Assembly (NCBI GenBank): GCA_037178675.1
Contig: JAYMGJ010000641.1
Span: forward strand, 1 to 44,789
Length of the DNA stretch: 44,789 bases
DNA from: Scleroderma bovista
Taxonomy: Eukaryota; Basidiomycota; Agaricomycetes; Boletales; Sclerodermataceae
Direction: 5' to 3'
The notes under the pieces were generated by a model that did not search any database, was not told the origin of the DNA, and saw only the letters and a list, made by a program, of their open reading frames with translations. Each line of letters opens with the position of its first letter. Positions within the stretch are counted from its first letter, which is position 1. A program made the position numbers and the translations under genes. Shown piece by piece: positions 1 through 10,038 of this stretch.

Positions 1-269
1 ATGCAAATGAAAGGCAGATTGTCAGGATTCATCACATGCTGTGAAAGAGCAGCATCCTCAGTGGATAGGAGCACCAGACAACTTCCCAAGAGTATACAAG
101 GATCCTCACAGACCAGGAAGGCTAGGTTTTGAATTGACTTGCCACTTGACACTGACTCTTCTGGTGATGATGAACCAAGAAACAACAATCTCAAGGGTAA
201 TGAATCCCAAATGTTGGGAACTCTTGGTCACATCCAGCATGCTCTGCCTGCCACACAGACAACCGCACA

Positions 270-1450
270 TTTATCCAAGGCACCATGAGCCTCAGATGAA
301 CCTCATCTCAATGCACGTAAGTCTTCACACATAACACCTGTTTCTTTCCAGCTCAGTGGTCCTCTGCAGTGACGCAAGTACTGCGCCCTCCACATTTATC
401 TAAGGTGGCACAAGCCTTGTCTCGATGCACGTAAGTACTCACATAAAATCCATGTTGTCAGTTCAGTGGACCCTCTGCAGCAACACAAGTTGTGCACCCT
501 CCATCTGCGCACCCTCGAGAGGTCATAGCCAGCCCACCCTTGGAAGATTCTCCTCATACAAAAGGTGAGTTGTCACTACTTACAAATAAACCTTCACCAT
601 TAGTAATGTATTGTTCTGTAGAGATGCCATGCAACTCAGCTCAATGTGATACGAACAAGGAATGGCCCCAATGCAACGAACATAGGTCACTGCCTGTACC
701 AACTTTAATATACTGATATATACTCCATAGCAATGCAATCTCTGTGTCCTCAAGATGGCTCTGAGTGTACATCCAGTGAATGGCTACCCTTGGAGGACCC
801 TCATCGCATGGACGGTAAGTCACCACTACATACAAAAAATCACCAACCTAATGTACTGTGTTGCAGATATGCAATGCAACCTGGCTCTGCGTGAAATGGA
901 TAAGGGACTGTCTCAAGGCAACAAACATAAGCTATTGCAAGTATTCTACACTATACAGCTATATTGATGTACACCTTGCATAAACGCAATCTCTGTGCCC
1001 TCCAGTCGAGTCTCAGTGTGTATGGGGTGAAGGCACGACCATATTACCAGTGCAAGGTCCTCGTTGCATGGAACGTAGGTCGCCATACCATACAAAAGAT
1101 CATTGTCCTAATGTACTTATGTGGTAGACATGCAGTGTGACACAGCTCCATGTGAAACAGATAAGGGCCAGCCTCAAGGCGATGAGCATAAGCTGTTGCT
1201 AGTATTCAATGTCATACTAACCCACACTTTACAGGAGTACAATCTCTGCACCCTCTAGATGAGTCCCAGGCTGTACGGAGTGGTGTCACGACAAGTTCAC
1301 CAATGCAAGACCCTCATTCCACAGAAGGTAAGTGCCCACTACATACAAGAAATTGTGCCCTTAATATATTGTGTGGTAGACATGCAATGTGACCCAGGTC
1401 CATGTGAAATGCATAAGGAACAGCTGTATGACGAAACACCTAAGTACTAA
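270..1450 (+). repeat. Tandem exon-intron modules of an unknown gene
   Basis: Six intron-like segments follow one another, with donors at 317, 431, 565, 815, 1075 and 1328 and matching acceptors at 351, 461, 621, 866, 1127 and 1379. Both the intron (GTAAGT..CACTACATACAA..) and the flanking exon-like DNA (..ATGCAATGTGA..CATGTGAAAT..ATAAGG) are repeated, giving a period of about 114 bp in the first two units and about 250 bp in the next four. The first two introns would be only 35 and 31 nt. The short open frames here do not join into a protein I recognise, and the gene probably begins upstream of the window. It may be a repeat-containing gene or a relic of one. The repeat structure is seen directly; the coding status is inference. 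Confidence 0.6.
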
Positions 1451-1660
1451 TGGCTTCGTTACATGATTTATCACCACAGCACATGGCCCTCAGCATGTAC
1501 AGTCCAAAATCACCACCACCATTCAGCCTGTGGCTGGACCCACAGAGGGTGGAGTCAGTCCTGCAAAATCACTTAACCCTGTGCCATGTAAGTCATGGTA
1601 CCATATATTATATGATGTCATTTTTGATTGATTGGTTCCTAATGCCCTGGTAGATCTACC

Positions 1661-2040
1661 CCCGTGAGATTATTACCTCGAGTCTGGCGGGCGACCATGA
1701 GACGACCCTAGGTGAAGACACCAAGGACCCAACTACACGCAGAAACTCTGAGAGGATAGGAGTCAAGAAGCTAGGGCAAAGACCCAAGATGAGCTTGAAT
1801 GGGGAGCCTCTGGGTGCTGGATTGCACTGTATATATACTATTCTACACGAGGGCTACACAAGGCTATCCACAAGGCTATGTACTGTGCAATGCTATGCTA
1901 ATGATGTCATAGTGGAGCTAAGGCTATGTGGAGTGACATCAAGGGAGGCAGCATGTACAGCATGAGGTGAGAGTCTAGACTAGGTAGATAAGATACAGCT
2001 GTACACTAAGATAAGATAAGATGCTATCTAATCACAGATT
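1661..2040. other. Gene-free stretch with GATAAGAT-rich end
   Basis: No open frame of note. The right part contains several GATAAG/TTAGAT words near 1985-2050, and similar words recur at about 37600-37625 inside a Copia-like LTR. It may be an inserted LTR-type fragment between two exon-like segments, but I could not find matching ends or a target duplication. Confidence 0.3.
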
Positions 2041-2142
2041 AGATAAGATAAAAAGTTGATCCATTACAGACCAAAACCACATCCAGTGGTACGGGGACCT
2101 GGGAAAAACAGTGATCCAGACACAGTGTTCAACCTACGCTGA

Positions 2143-2877
2143 AGGATCTATCCAGATACTTATGCATCTGTGGCAGATCCCAAGGACTCAATTTCCCCAG
2201 CCTCCTGCAGGCTTCTAGCCACTGAAGAAGGTCACATTGGCATTCGCTCGGGACCTATGGAGGCTGGACAGGATCCCCTAGTTGGCAACCCCCCAGGTGC
2301 ATGCCCACCAGGCCATCTGCCTCTCCCACACTGCCACTATGAAATGCCAGAGGTTTATCCACACAACAATCCCGCAAGACTATGCACCCATGAGCCACTC
2401 CCAGATTTGGCATATCATGATGATGGCCAATTCAACTACAAAGGAGCTCCATACCATCTTGGCATCAATTCTGGCTGGTATGACCCTTCGGGCAGAGGCC
2501 CAAACATCCAGTATGGCTGCTACCATCCACGGTTTCTCCTTCCGCCTCCATTCAACTCACGTCCTTACATGAATATGTACGCCAATGATAATCCAGCAAT
2601 ACATCGGCAACCTGGAACAATGGGACGCAGGCACTATACCAATCCCCACCTTCCGCTCTGCAGCCAACACATGACTGGATACGCAGAACCCAGTGGTGCC
2701 CATGAGCCCGTTCCAGGAGCCTATTGAGAGGCATACCTCTGCCAAATGTCCCCTGGCACTGCAGCTCCCCCAAGTGTCGAAGGAGCTGCCAATCACTCTG
2801 TAGATATCCTTGGCACCCACCCAGACAACTTTGTCCATCCATCTGAGCCTCCTATTCATGATGCTGCAGACAAGTAA
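2143..2877 (+). pseudogene. Pro/His/Tyr-rich reading frame, interrupted, function unknown
   Basis: One frame stays open from just after a TGA (2140-2142) to TAA at 2875-2877, except for a single in-frame TGA at 2725-2727. The product is rich in Pro, His, Tyr, Asn and Gly (for example stretches like PPPFNSRPYMNMY) and has no recognisable domain. There is no ATG at the start of the open region; the first in-frame ATG is near 2257, so it may be a downstream exon of the module-containing gene to its left. The last part (about 2728-2877) continues in the same frame past the TGA, which argues for a nonsense change rather than the natural end. Function cannot be assigned. Confidence 0.35.
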
Positions 2878-2984
2878 CTAGTTTTTGCTAACCATTCTTC
2901 ATTCTCATGTCTTTCAAGCGGTCTCGAGTTTATACCCCAAAATATATAGGTGCCATGTCATTTATGTACAGAGTACAGACGAGA

Positions 2985-3200
2985 TTGGAAGAGCCTCTGC
3001 ATTGGAATAGTTCTGAGAGAGCTGCTGACGAACCTCATATGATGGGCTAGAGTGTAATATAGAATCACCATGTTGCTTCTAAGAGCCTCTACAGTGGTGT
3101 GCAGAGGGCGAGCAATGTCGCCAGCAATATGGCAACAGCATTGAAAGAGCCAGTTATAGGGTCAAGAGAGACCCGAGAGCCTCTGCAGTGGAGTGCAGAT
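2985..3200. repeat. Three spaced copies of a ~24-bp repeat
   Basis: The phrase AGAGCCTCTRCAGTGG followed by GTGCAGA-like sequence occurs near 2990, 3083 and 3176, spaced about 90 bp, in otherwise gene-free DNA. Confidence 0.5.
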
Positions 3201-3267
3201 GGTCAGTGGCCAGTGTCAGTAAGTGGCACAAGCCTCATGCGGGTGACCATTGTGATTAGGGAATAGC

Positions 3268-3382
3268 ACAGGTCTGGGTGTACCCAGCCGGGTCCTGGGT
3301 GTGAGAGCCACTCGGGTGTGGGTGTGGGTCAGAAATTTGACACCAATGCACTTACCCGCACCCAGATCCACACCCAGGGACA
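3268..3382. repeat. Inverted GGGTGTGGGT-rich segment, possible transposon end
   Basis: The left part reads CTGGGTGTACCC and GGGTGTGGGTGTGGGT, and the right part holds the opposite-strand version (CCCGCACCCAGATCCACACCC). Such GGGTG-rich ends occur on fungal hAT elements, and the hAT gene starts 170 bp downstream. I could not find a partner end beyond 6595, so this assignment is tentative. Confidence 0.3.
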
Positions 3383-3416
3383 ACCAGAGTTCGGACACTT
3401 ACTGTCATGATACTAT

Positions 3417-3551
3417 GACATAGTCTCCATACTACAGCAAAAAATATAAAGCCTTGAAAAAACTCGCACGCAGATGGCACTATATACTAGTTTGGAATAG
3501 TCTCCATACTACGTTAAAAAAATATAAAGCCTTGAAAAAACTCGCATGCAG
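3417..3551 (+). repeat. Direct repeat of ~58 bp, two copies
   Basis: Two copies at about 3417-3475 and 3493-3551 share ATAGTCTCCATACTAC, an A-rich spacer, then ATATAAAGCCTTGAAAAAAC and CTCGCA. One clear difference is CGCACGCAG versus CGCATGCAG, a CpG-to-TpG type change. The pair lies directly before the hAT reading frame, so it may be promoter or subterminal DNA of that element. Confidence 0.6.
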
Positions 3552-3553
3552 AC

Positions 3554-6500
3554 TTGTACACAACAAAACACATGGACAGAAGTACAAAACGGACCACAAA
3601 GCCAACTGAGAAGGGCCACATTGTTTTGGAGGAGAAGCTGGAGGCCATTGCAAGGAGATACAGGAATGACAGCACAAAGAAACCTAAGGGAGTATCAGCA
3701 CCAACAGGTGGAACAGCGGATACCAACCCACCCAACAGCAGCACTCCCACATCATCCAAAAAGCGGACACATGACAACGACGAGGAAAGCCAAGAACATA
3801 GCAAGAAGATGGCACAACAAGAACAGTCAACCCCTCATGCAAATGACACAGATACTGGGGAGTTGAATGCGATGGCAATGCCAGCCTTGGATGAGCTAAG
3901 TGTGTACCCACATTTCAAAATGATAATTAGTGAGCTGATTAAACAACTGGCCAGAACATAAATAGGAGTGGAACTCACCTGTCTATGCCTTCTTTGAGTC
4001 GGAGCCCAAGGTTATTTATGACCAAGGGCGCTGTGCACATGTCTTCAAGTGCTGTGGATGTGGCTGCACTGTTAGTATCTGATGGTTCATTGACAAAAAG
4101 GATGTGGGCTCAACAGGCAACATGCACAGGCATGTGAAGACTTGCTGTGATGATGCACTTCACAATGCAGACCGAGCAAAAGATGTTGAAGAAGCATGAG
4201 AAAAGATTGTCCATAGCATCCTTCGAAATGGCTCAATTACCCAGGCATTTGAATGAAAAAAGGCACAGACAACTTACTCGAATAGGCCGAACACTCACTC
4301 TGAGACCAGGTGAGTTGCAGATAAAATCACAGTGGACATTGGCAATTGATGTGACAATCTGAAGGGCCAAAAAGTTTGCATTGGGTGTCAGAGGACCTGC
4401 GTCCATACAGCATTGTCAATGACCGAGCATTCAAGTCTTTAATGAAAACGGGGAGGCCAGATTATTACATACCTTTGCCCTCCACAGTATTGTGTGATGT
4501 CAGGCTTGCATTTGCTCGGACTAGGCAGTGTGTAGCAAAGATGTTAAGGGTCAGTAAATGGCAATGTGGGATGGGTGGAATAAATTAACAACTACTCACT
4601 AGGAACACAAGGGAAGGCTGAGCTTTACCACCAATGCTTGGACATCACCAAACCACCAAGTGCTTGTGGCATTTGTGGTCCATTTCGAGCACAAAGGGAA
4701 AGTGTTGAGTTTTCCTTTAGATGTTGTCAAGGTACCTAAAGTGAGCTCATGTCAAAACAAAACTATATGCCACATACCTAATATTGTGGTAGTCCCACAC
4801 AGGTGAGGAGTTGGCGAAGACATTTGCAGCAGTCCTCGAAGAAAACAGCATATCAGAAAAGGTGTGTCAAATGAATGGTATACGATACATACCTTGTGAC
4901 GCCAAGGTCAGATACTTGGTATCACGAGCGACAACACATCAAATAATGATGTGATGATACAAAACCTAGAAGACATCAATACACAATTTAATGGAGCAGA
5001 GGCACAAGCCCACTGCTTTCTCCATATGACAAACCTGACAGCCAAATCGCTGATGTGCTTGTTTGATCCTCGTCTGCAAAGAAAAGGCAACAATCTGATA
5101 GAAGACGAAGACATCAACAATCTCGTGAATGGACTGCTTGAAGAAGAAGAAATAACTCACAGTGAAGTTGGATATACTGATGGTGAAATCCAGGATGACA
5201 ATAGTGATGGATGGGTTGACGAGGTTGAGGTGCTGACAACGGATGAAAGGAAGCAGCTGCTGGAAACAATCAAACCAGTGAAGTTAGCATTGATGAAGGT
5301 CGATCTCAAGATCTACTTACAGGAATGCTTTTGCTGATCGTATCTTCATATAGCTGAGGCGTCTCACATTTAAGATTGTCCATTCGATGATGATTGTCCT
5401 GCCAGCATGGAAGGAAACACTTTGAAGCTTGGGGATGGCAGTCCGATTGATGCTGCATGATGTTTCCACCCAATGGAATTCATCCTGTGATATGGTTGAG
5501 TTTGCTGTTGAGCACCGCAAGCCAATAAATGTAATTACTCAATGGAGGGATCTTGGACTGAGGAAGTTTGAGTTGAGTGACAAGGAGTGGGCAACACTCA
5601 AGGAGCTGCAAGGAGTCTTAATGGTGAGTACATGCAAACACCTCAAGGCGACATACATAATAAACAAGATTAAACAAAACCATACAGATATTGAAAGACG
5701 CTACTCTGTTCTTCTCGTGTGGAAGCCCCAATCTTGCGATGGTGATCCCTGCAATGGATCACATCGACCAGGTATTTACAACCTATGTACTGGACACAAT
5801 GTACTCCCCACCTATCCGTGCTGGCTTGGAGCTAGCAAAGAAAACCCTTAACTGCTATTACTGTCGTACAGATGAATCTCACCTGTATCGCATCGCCATG
5901 TGTAAGTCAACCCATACTACCAGTGATACTGACGGTGTCTCACATGAGAACTCTAGTTCTCCATCCTAGGCACAAGCTTACTTATTTCTGGAATGTCAAG
6001 TGGCTAGATCGTTGGATCAAGAAGGCGGAGGCCCTTGTACGTGAAGAATTTGAACACTTTTATGCCAGTTCAGATGATGGCTCCGATAGTGAGAGCAACG
6101 AGGTCTCACCTGTCAAACAGGTAAAGAGCTGCAACATATTCGATCAACTTGAGGCTTTGGCACCTCCAAAGTCATCAGAATATTGGTCCGAGCTCGATCA
6201 CTACCTCAATACAGATGTTGAGCATGTTACTGATGCACTCGTGTGGTGGTATGAGCAGCATGCTACATTTCCCCATCTCTCAAGGATGGCTCTTGACTAT
6301 CTCAGTATTCCTGGTATGTGTACATGATTTTATGGTTACTATTTATCTCAACCTCCTCGTGGCAGCTACATCAATTGATGTCGAATGTTTATTCAGCCAT
6401 GGGCAGTTACTGTTATCACATGTTCGCTCATGTCTATCCCCGCAATCTGTCCGTGCATTATTGTGTCTAGGTGTGTGGTGCAAGTTAGGCCTAGTAAAGG

Positions 6501-6595
6501 ATGATGATGTCCTGGCAGTGGTGGTGATGCCAGACATTCCAGGTGACAATGACATGGAGCTGGAGGACGACTGGGACATTATTTTACTGGACTAA
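3554..6595 (+). pseudogene. hAT-family transposase, decayed
   Basis: A cut-and-paste transposase of the hAT superfamily. In order: a charged N-terminal region (3554-3958); a BED-type zinc finger with paired Cys (CCGCGC) and MHRHVKTC ligands (about 3990-4145); a conserved block with RPYSIVNDRAFKSLMKTGRP (4376-4555); the core block AWTSPNHQVLVAFVVHFE (about 4600-4735); TSDNTSNNDVMIQ with acidic residues (about 4920-5335); WNSSCDMVEFAVEHR (5429-5625); VLHPRHKLTYFWNVKW (about 5965-6120); and the C-terminal hAT dimerisation block with DVECLFSHGQLLLSHVRS (6370-6595). Several introns separate the blocks. In-frame TGA codons at 4080, 4197 and 4254 break the N-terminal half. Several arginines typical of the dimerisation motif are replaced by Cys, His or Gln, as expected from CpG transitions. 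It is almost certainly inactive. Family identity is secure; exon edges are approximate. Confidence 0.88.
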
Positions 6596-6602
6596 TTATA
6601 GA

Positions 6603-6879
6603 AAGGTGGTGGTCTGCACAGGGAAGGTCTAGCCTGAAAGAAGGGAGAAGGAGAACTGTAGGGTAACCTCAGTATGCTGGCAAGCTACTATATATTAGTA
6701 TATACCTGTAGGGTAACTACAAGGTATCAGTAAGTATGTGTGGTGGTTAGTAGACGGTACTCACCCTCAGTATGCTGGCAAGCTACTGAGGGAACTATAG
6801 TAATAGTAACTCTACTCTAGTGCGATGAAAGCTTGTGTAAGTATATAAACAAACCATAACAGTCTGTTTATCTCCAACA
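6603..6879 (-). mobile_element. Copia-like LTR remnant
   Basis: Read on the minus strand, the segment starts TGTTGGAGATAAACAG directly after a purine tract (ATGGGGGAG at 6880-6888), the order expected for internal DNA followed by a 3' LTR. It shares long stretches with the 37109-37855 LTR, including two copies of CCTCAGTA..CAAGCTACT (near 6670 and 6769) and the CCTGTAG..TAACTAC segment. It lacks about 450 bp present in the other LTR between those two copies. The outer end is diffuse, starting just after the hAT stop codon. No coding part of a retrotransposon remains next to it. Confidence 0.55.
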
Positions 6880-6959
6880 CTCCCCCATAAACAGAGTGGT
6901 GTAATGGAAAGAAAGGATAGTAAAAGTAATTCAATGAATGTACTTAGCTGCACATAATG

Positions 6960-7160
6960 CACCTGCATTGTCCCATACAACACGGACAGACGAAGCTGAC
7001 AATCAGCCATGCTACATGGCCAGCTGAGATATGGCCCAGCCATGGTGCATCCCCATGTCATACGAGTGGGCTAATGGTAAGGTGTTTCACCGTGCCATAT
7101 TGGTGGCTCATGGAGAGGTTGTCACCAAGTAATATTGGTGGGCTGACACACTAGTACACT
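6960..7160. repeat. Degenerate GGGCT-type repeat units
   Basis: Short degenerate units of the form CCCCATGTCATACGAGTGGGCT, split by 30-40 bp (near 7040, 7085 and 7120), match the long array at 40970-42080. No gene is seen. Confidence 0.5.
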
Positions 7161-8540
7161 AGATCAGGATATGGCCTGTGGCAATAGGACCTAATGCGGC
7201 AAGGGAGCCGCAGCATGTGGCCAGAGGACTATATGCCACAGGGTAGCTGCTACATTCAGGCCGAGGATTGCAGGGGGGCTGCCGCAGCATTTCAGCAAAA
7301 GGACAGTAGTAAGTGCCACAATGCGGCTAACCTGCGGACGGGAGTCAATAGAAAGGCCTCTGTACCAGTGTCCCATGCTTTGAATTTGGCTGTGGTATTG
7401 GTGTCCTGTTTCTGTCAGTGGGCCAGAGGGATAGTGTGTCCTGTGCTTTGCATTGGGCTGTACCTTTGGTGTCCCTTTCTTGTTGCAGGGCCAGCCATAG
7501 AAACAGCATCCTGTGCTTTCCAATGGGCTGCATGCATGGTGTACCTTTAAGAATACCTAGCCATGGGATTGGTGTCCCATGACTATGAGTAGGCCCTGGA
7601 GCCAGTTTCATCTATATAGTCAGGGCACACGGCAACAATAGGTACAATGTCCCATAGCATTAGGTGGGCCCTCAGAAAGGTGTTATCTACCTATATGGGA
7701 GGGCCTTGCAGTTAGAGTTTAAAAGTCCAGTCCAGTCCGGTTTTTTTGCCTTTTTTGGAAGAGGACCGGACTGGACCGCTTTTGGAAGCCTGGGAATGGT
7801 TCATGGACCGCTTAAAGACTGGTCCAAAGTGGTTGCAACCGGTTTTCAAAAAGACCGGTCCAAAACTGCTAAAAAAACCAGTCCAAACCACTAAAAAACC
7901 GGTTTTTTTGCATTTTATTGATGTTTTTCACATCAAAGGTGTGTCAGATAGCATCTAAATACTATTTATAGACTGTAGTAATTATATACAAGTCATTATA
8001 TATTTATTTGTGCCATATTTCATCCAAAAAGATCAGTTTTACACCCCTTAAGACCCACTGCAGGCCAAAATTAGCCTGTAATATAGGGGTTTTTATACCA
8101 TATATGTATTGCTTACATAATGCGGTTGCAACCGGTTTCAACCAGTCTTTTTCATCATTCTCAAAAGTAGGCAACTGGCAACTGCAGTCCGGTTGCGACC
8201 AGTCCAGTCCAGTCCAGTTTCTGGTCTTTTTGCGGTCCTATGGACTGGACTTTTAAACTCTACTTGCAGTACACTTCAAAGTGACAGGCTATGAATGCGG
8301 TGTCCCAGAGCATTAAGCAAGCCCTCCGTCTGGGGACACCTAGCTAGATGGGAAGGCCAGCCGATATGCTTCCCCTTCAGTATGATCGGCCATAATCTTT
8401 GGCCTCCCAATATACACAGCAGGCCCTTGGAACTATATCCCTTGTATAAATGTAGGGCTGGGCATCTGGTCTTCTCTAAAGTAGCGGTAAGCCAGGGTGT
8501 GGCACGACACAATCGGCACTACATGGCATTGGCAGAACAC
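7160..8540 (+). repeat. Dispersed repeat, copy L (interrupted by a MITE)
   Basis: This stretch is homologous in the same orientation to 25860-26930. Shared landmarks include GCCAGTGTCCCRTGCTTTG, TGTACCTTTAAG, TGTCCCATAGCATT, GGTGTTATCTA, CCTTGCA and GTGACARGC. Within it, phrases such as GTGTCCCAT..GGGCCCT recur at 60-100 bp, so it is itself a degenerate array. Copy L contains the 550-bp MITE that copy R lacks. The open frames across it are of low quality and not gene-like. Confidence 0.75.
7713..8262. mobile_element. hAT-type MITE with perfect 8-bp target duplication
   Basis: A 550-bp non-coding element with terminal inverted repeats beginning TAGAGTTTAAAAGTCCAG at the left and ending CTGGACTTTTAAACTCTA at the right. 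It is flanked by identical 8-bp direct repeats CTTGCAGT at 7705-7712 and 8263-8270, the target-site length of hAT elements. The subterminal DNA on both sides is rich in CCAGTCC/GGACTGG and GGTTGCAACCGG words, probable transposase-binding repeats. The related repeat copy R at 26641-26665 shows the uninterrupted site (CCTTGCAAGTACATTTTAAA), so the insertion event is visible. No transposase is encoded, so it would have moved in trans. Confidence 0.93.
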
Positions 8541-8815
8541 ATTGGCGGCAGAACACACCGGCAGCAGAACACAACTGTCGGCAGAACACAACTGTTGGCA
8601 GAACACAACTGTCAGCAGAACACGGCTGTCAGCAGAACATGGCTGTTGGCAGAACACAATTGTTGGCAGAACATCTGTTGGCAGAACAAAATTGTCAGCA
8701 GGACACAACTGTCAGCAGAACACAATTGTCGGCAGAACATGGCTGTCGGCACAACACCACTGTTGGCAGAACACACTGTTGGCAGAACACACTGTCAGCA
8801 GGACACAACAGTGGC
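8524..8815 (+). repeat. 17-bp minisatellite, CGGCAGAACACAACTGT unit
   Basis: About 15 tandem units close to CGGCAGAACACAACTGT, with variants TTGGCAG, TCAGCAG and CGGCACAAC. The long overlapping open frames here come from the 17-bp period (not a multiple of 3, few stops) and are not genes. The CGGCA core is shared with the arrays at 12.3, 21.2 and 26.9 kb. Confidence 0.88.
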
Positions 8816-8829
8816 AACATGTCATCGGC

Positions 8830-10038
8830 AATCTACCATCAGCATAATAGAATTGCAGCATTACAAGAATGGCACAACATAAATACTGGTAATGGCTTTG
8901 CATCGATCACCGGATGCCGTAATACCTTGCCGAGAATCACAAATGTGCTGCAGTAATAGCTGTGTGGACATCATGCTTGCTTGTGCAGCAATATGGGAAT
9001 GACCATGCCATGTGGTAGTGTCAGCACGGTATTGTGGAAACTGGCATTTCCCACTGACATACTGGCCTGCAGCAGCCAAGCTGTGGTGGCTGTGCGCATA
9101 AGTGCTGCAATGATAGCATTACTATCACTTACACCATTGTCGGCACCCCCACCCATTTGGCAGTCACAGAATGTCACCATATGTCACCGGTGTCACACGG
9201 ATTCCATGATGAGAGGTGTGACTCCACTTTGGCACTTGTGACAACTTGGGTGACAAATGAGCGTGACTGCCGTTCAACCCAGCATTTTTTGTGATCTCAA
9301 CAACTACTGCACATATATTGATCCTTCAAGCTATCAGAGTATCCGAGTGGTATAAAACAAATTTTGTACTAGTCAATTTTGTGTGTAGTTGAGCGGTGGG
9401 TGGTAAAAAACCAAAGTGCTGAATGGGTGGGGGTGCCGACAATGGTGTAAGTGATAGTAAATTAATGATGGCCGTACTACAATGACCAAGATGCAGCCTT
9501 GATGCCTTTCTCAAGCTGCAGCTGTGTTAATACATGCCGCATTGATTGTTCCCTGAGAGATGGCAGTGCTAGATGAGCTGGCGCTGGCAGGCTGCTCACT
9601 TTGAAATCACTTTCTATAACTGAGGCTCGTTGTTAAACACAAGCATGTCAGATCACATGCCACGGGATAGACAAACTCCAAAATAAGGCGACTGCAAAGC
9701 CCAATCATAATGCCGATCTGAGATCCCTTGTTATTGTGATGGGACAATGCACTGTGACAGCCAATCACAAGCAATAGAAACGCGGCCACCATGCAATATG
9801 AAATGTGGCAGTGTGGTTCATTAGCTGAATTGTCAGGACAATGATTGGTCAGACTTGTGGCTGAATTATTAACCTATATTTGATTTAGTCCACTTTGGGG
9901 TGTGACCACAATGCAAACATGTTGTGGTGTGAAATGCTTATATAATATGTTGAACATCCTCCAGGCCCCACGGCAATCGGACCCAGTTCTTCCTCCCCTC
10001 AACCACTGCTTTACCATTTCCACATCCTTACAGTCTAT
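8830..10038. other. Intergenic stretch upstream of gene A
   Basis: No gene-like frame. It holds one inverted repeat (listed separately) and several CCAAT boxes in either orientation (near 9700, 9760 and 9845), the last two within 300 bp of the gene A start, compatible with a fungal promoter. Confidence 0.4.
9107..9478. repeat. Inverted repeat with ~60-bp arms
   Basis: The arms at about 9107-9165 and 9416-9478 contain CACTTACACCATTGTCGG followed by CACCCCCACCCATT, and its reverse complement. About 250 bp separates them. Transcribed, it would form a hairpin; it may also be a short non-autonomous element. No target duplication was identified. Confidence 0.65.

Noticed and set aside
1661..2040. 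Solo LTR between exon-like segments
   Set aside because: No TG..CA ends with a matching target duplication could be found.
8295..8956. Overlapping long ORFs with AEHNCWQNT-like repeats
   Set aside because: They are translations of a 17-bp satellite in several frames; a real gene would be open in one frame only.
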